This document shows, piece by piece, positions 61,986-64,000 of a stretch of DNA of 64,000 nucleotides (position 1 is the stretch's first letter; each line of letters begins with the position of its first letter). The notes under the pieces are model-generated. The model saw only the letters and a list, made by a program, of their open reading frames with translations, ran no database searches and was not told where the DNA came from. The stretch is from Stenotrophomonas sp. 704A1 (lineage in GTDB: Bacteria; Pseudomonadota; Gammaproteobacteria; Xanthomonadales; Xanthomonadaceae), in assembly GCF_030549525.1 (NCBI RefSeq), contig NZ_CP130831.1, positions 1,203,501-1,267,500 on the forward strand. The letters are read 5' to 3'. A program made the translations under genes and the position numbers.

Positions 61986-64000
61986 ATGAAACTGCGTCAT
62001 GCCCTGCTGCCACTGAGCCTGCTGGCCGCCCTGCCCAGCGTTGCCGCTGCCCGTGGCCTGGAGATCCGCGACATGGTGGCCATGGACCGCGTTTCGGCGC
62101 CGGTGCTGACCGCCGACGGCGGCACCGTGGTGTTCGCCAAGCGCAGCACCGATGCCAACCTCAAGGCCAGCACCGCGCTGTTCGCGCGCAACCTGCGCAC
62201 CCGCGATGCGGCACCGCCGAAGCAGATCACCCCGGCCGGCTGGAACGTCAATTCGGCATCGCTGTCGGCCGATGGCCAGACCGTGTATTTCCTGAGCGCC
62301 AAGAACGGCAGCCAGCAGCTGTACGCGCAGCCGATCAGTGGCGGCACGCCGCGCCAGCTGACCGATTTCCCGGTCGACGTGGACAGCTACCACGTGTCGC
62401 CGCAGGACGACCGCGTGCTGTTCAGTGCCGGCGTGTTCCAGGCCTGCGCCTCGGACCTGGCCTGCACCGAGAAGAAGCTGAAGGACACGAAGGACGCCAA
62501 GGCCAGTGGCCAGGTGTGGGATTCGCTGTTCGTGCGCCATTGGGACACCTGGAACGATGGCCGCCGCAACACGCTGTTCGTGGCACCGCTGCCGGCAGGC
62601 AAGGCCGGTGCGGTGAAGGGCGCTTCGGCGCTGAGCGCGACCATCGACGGTGATGCGCCGTCCAAGCCGTTCGGTGGCAACGATGATTTCGCGTGGTCGC
62701 CGGATGGCGCCAGCGTGGTCGCCAGCATCCGCGTGGCCGGCAAGCAGGAGCCGTGGTCGACCAACTTCGACCTGTACCGCTTCGACGCCGCCGGCAAGCA
62801 GGCGCCGGTCAACCTGACCGCCGCCAACCCGGCCTGGGATGCCGGCCCGGTGTTCAGCGCCGACGGCAAGACCCTGTTCTACCGCGCGATGAAGCGCCCG
62901 GGTTTCGAGGCCGACCGTTTCGGCCTGATGGCGATGGACCTGGCCAGCGGCAAGACCCGCGAGATCGCCCCGCAGTGGGATCGCTCGGCCGGCGGCATCA
63001 CCCTGTCCGCTGACGGCGCCAGCATCTACACCACCGCCGATGACCTCGGCGAGCACCCGCTGTTCCAGATCGACGTGGCCAGCGGCAAGGCCACCCGGCT
63101 GATCGGCGACGGCAGCGTGACCGCGGTCGACGTGGCCGGCAACAGCGTGGCGATCACCCGCAACAGCCTGAAGAGCAACGACCAGGTGCTGGTCGGCCTG
63201 CTGCCGGCCGCCGGCGAAGCCATCGGCGAGCTGCGCGCGCTGACCCCGGCCGCCGGAGACGTGCTGAAGGATGTCAGCTTCGGCGACTACGAACAGTTCG
63301 AGTTCAAGGGCTGGAACAACGACACCGTGCACGGCTACGTGGTCAAGCCGCACAACTACCAGGAAGGCAAGTCCTACCCGGTCGCGTTCCTGATCCACGG
63401 CGGCCCGCAGGGCAGCTTCGGCAACGGCTGGAGCTACCGTTGGAACCCGCAGACGTACGCGGGCCAGGGCTACGCAGTGGTGATGATCGACTTCCACGGC
63501 TCCACCGGCTACGGCCAGGCCTTCACCGATGCGATCAGCCAGCACTGGGGCGACCGCCCGCTGGAAGACCTGCAGAAGGGCTGGGACGCGGCGCTGAAGA
63601 AATATTCCTTCCTCAACGGCGACAAGGCCTGCGCGCTGGGCGCCAGCTACGGCGGCTTCATGGTCAACTGGATCGCCGGCAACTGGAACAGCCCGTTCAA
63701 GTGCCTGGTCAACCACGACGGTGTGTTCGACCAGCGCATGATGGGCTACGCCACCGAAGAACTGTGGTTCACCGAGTGGGAGCAGGGTGGTACCCCGTAC
63801 CAGAAGGCGGCGAACTACGAGAAGTTCAACCCGGTCAACCACGTGGCTGACTGGAAGAAGCCGATCCTGGTCATCCACGGCCAGCAGGACTTCCGTATTC
63901 CGGTTGAGCAGGGCCTGGCCGCGTTCACTGCGGCGCAGCGCCAGGGCATCGAATCGAAGTTCCTGTACTTCCCGGATGAGAACCACTGGGTGCTGAAGCC
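61986..64000 (+). CDS. S9-family dipeptidyl/oligopeptidase, cut by the window end
   Basis: The 671 residues seen run off the right edge. A Sec signal (residues 1 to about 22) is followed by a beta-propeller (about 30-410, WSPDGASVVAS-type blades) and an alpha/beta hydrolase domain. Triad: Ser in LGASYGGFMVNW, Asp in HGQQDFRIPVEQG and His in DENHWVLKP at the very end, so only a short C-terminal piece is missing. It is an S9C-like exported peptidase distinct from the tandem pair at 52456-56487. Confidence 0.92.
   Translation, partial: MKLRHALLPLSLLAALPSVAAARGLEIRDMVAMDRVSAPVLTADGGTVVFAKRSTDANLKASTALFARNLRTRDAAPPKQITPAGWNVNSASLSADGQTVYFLSAKNGSQQLYAQPISGGTPRQLTDFPVDVDSYHVSPQDDRVLFSAGVFQACASDLACTEKKLKDTKDAKASGQVWDSLFVRHWDTWNDGRRNTLFVAPLPAGKAGAVKGASALSATIDGDAPSKPFGGNDDFAWSPDGASVVASIRVAGKQEPWSTNFDLYRFDAAGKQAPVNLTAANPAWDAGPVFSADGKTLFYRAMKRPGFEADRFGLMAMDLASGKTREIAPQWDRSAGGITLSADGASIYTTADDLGEHPLFQIDVASGKATRLIGDGSVTAVDVAGNSVAITRNSLKSNDQVLVGLLPAAGEAIGELRALTPAAGDVLKDVSFGDYEQFEFKGWNNDTVHGYVVKPHNYQEGKSYPVAFLIHGGPQGSFGNGWSYRWNPQTYAGQGYAVVMIDFHGSTGYGQAFTDAISQHWGDRPLEDLQKGWDAALKKYSFLNGDKACALGASYGGFMVNWIAGNWNSPFKCLVNHDGVFDQRMMGYATEELWFTEWEQGGTPYQKAANYEKFNPVNHVADWKKPILVIHGQQDFRIPVEQGLAAFTAAQRQGIESKFLYFPDENHWVLK

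Noticed and set aside
59590..62013. An 807-residue open frame opposite the OPT transporter
   Set aside because: It is rich in His, Gln, Asp and Gly without any motif; a shadow of the transporter.
61950..63986. A 678-residue open frame on the minus strand opposite the last S9 peptidase
   Set aside because: It has no recognisable domain and is the complement of a complete peptidase with all catalytic residues.
1..64000. Signs of a genomic island or prophage (integrase, tRNA site, transposase)
   Set aside because: None was seen; the gene content and GC look uniformly chromosomal, apart from short AT-rich regulatory gaps.

Overview
The window is high-GC DNA with densely packed genes. The GTAG-led hairpin repeats resemble the SMAG elements described in Stenotrophomonas maltophilia, and the gene families (glycoside 3-dehydrogenase, S9 peptidases, POT and OPT transporters, FhuE-type receptor) also fit a chromosomal segment of Stenotrophomonas or a close Xanthomonadaceae relative. 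I see no rRNA, tRNA, phage, transposase or CRISPR. Genus is an inference from repeats and gene content; no search was run.

Layout. 1-2.5 kb: the end of a KaiC-like ATPase gene overlapping a hybrid histidine kinase gene. 2.5-4.9 kb: a LacI-type regulator, a stand-alone homologue of EF-Tu domain 3, and ssb with its terminator. 4.9-14.8 kb: two convergent operons plus a LacI-type regulator that look like a 3-keto-glycoside catabolic regulon: exported GMC dehydrogenase, its small subunit, cytochrome c, DUF1080 3-keto-disaccharide hydrolase, three epimerase-like TIM barrels, a Gfo/Idh oxidoreductase and an MFS importer. The same palindrome (TGCAATCGATTGCA) sits at both outer ends. 14.9-25.0 kb: mixed chromosomal genes (AI-2E exporter-like protein, diguanylate cyclase, thioesterase, acetyltransferase, DUF2975 plus XRE regulator pair, TerC/CBS protein, metallophosphoesterase).

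25.0-29.4 kb is the most interesting part: a six-gene minus-strand operon encoding a DoxX protein, a bufferin/HvfA-type RiPP precursor with four Cys in EGKCG-like motifs plus two EF-hands, its MNIO maturase, its partner protein, a ferric-reductase-like membrane protein and an SDR. It is divergent from an alpha/beta hydrolase, thioredoxin-like protein and two-component system (29.7-33.2 kb), and the shared intergenic region carries three copies of a 14-15 bp motif.

33.2-36.0 kb: MHS transporter, nucleoside hydrolase, small membrane protein. 36.1-44.3 kb: a complete malonate decarboxylase operon (mdcA-C-D-E-G-B-H) with a MatC-type transporter and a GntR regulator. 44.5-52.3 kb: TonB-dependent siderophore receptor with a Fur-like box, membrane-anchored malate:quinone oxidoreductase, GNAT, membrane protein, and a divergent LysR/LysE amino-acid export pair. 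52.4-64.0 kb: a peptide-use neighbourhood with two tandem S9 peptidases of equal length, a POT transporter, a DUF1624 acyltransferase with a Zur-like box, an OPT transporter and a third S9 peptidase cut by the window end.
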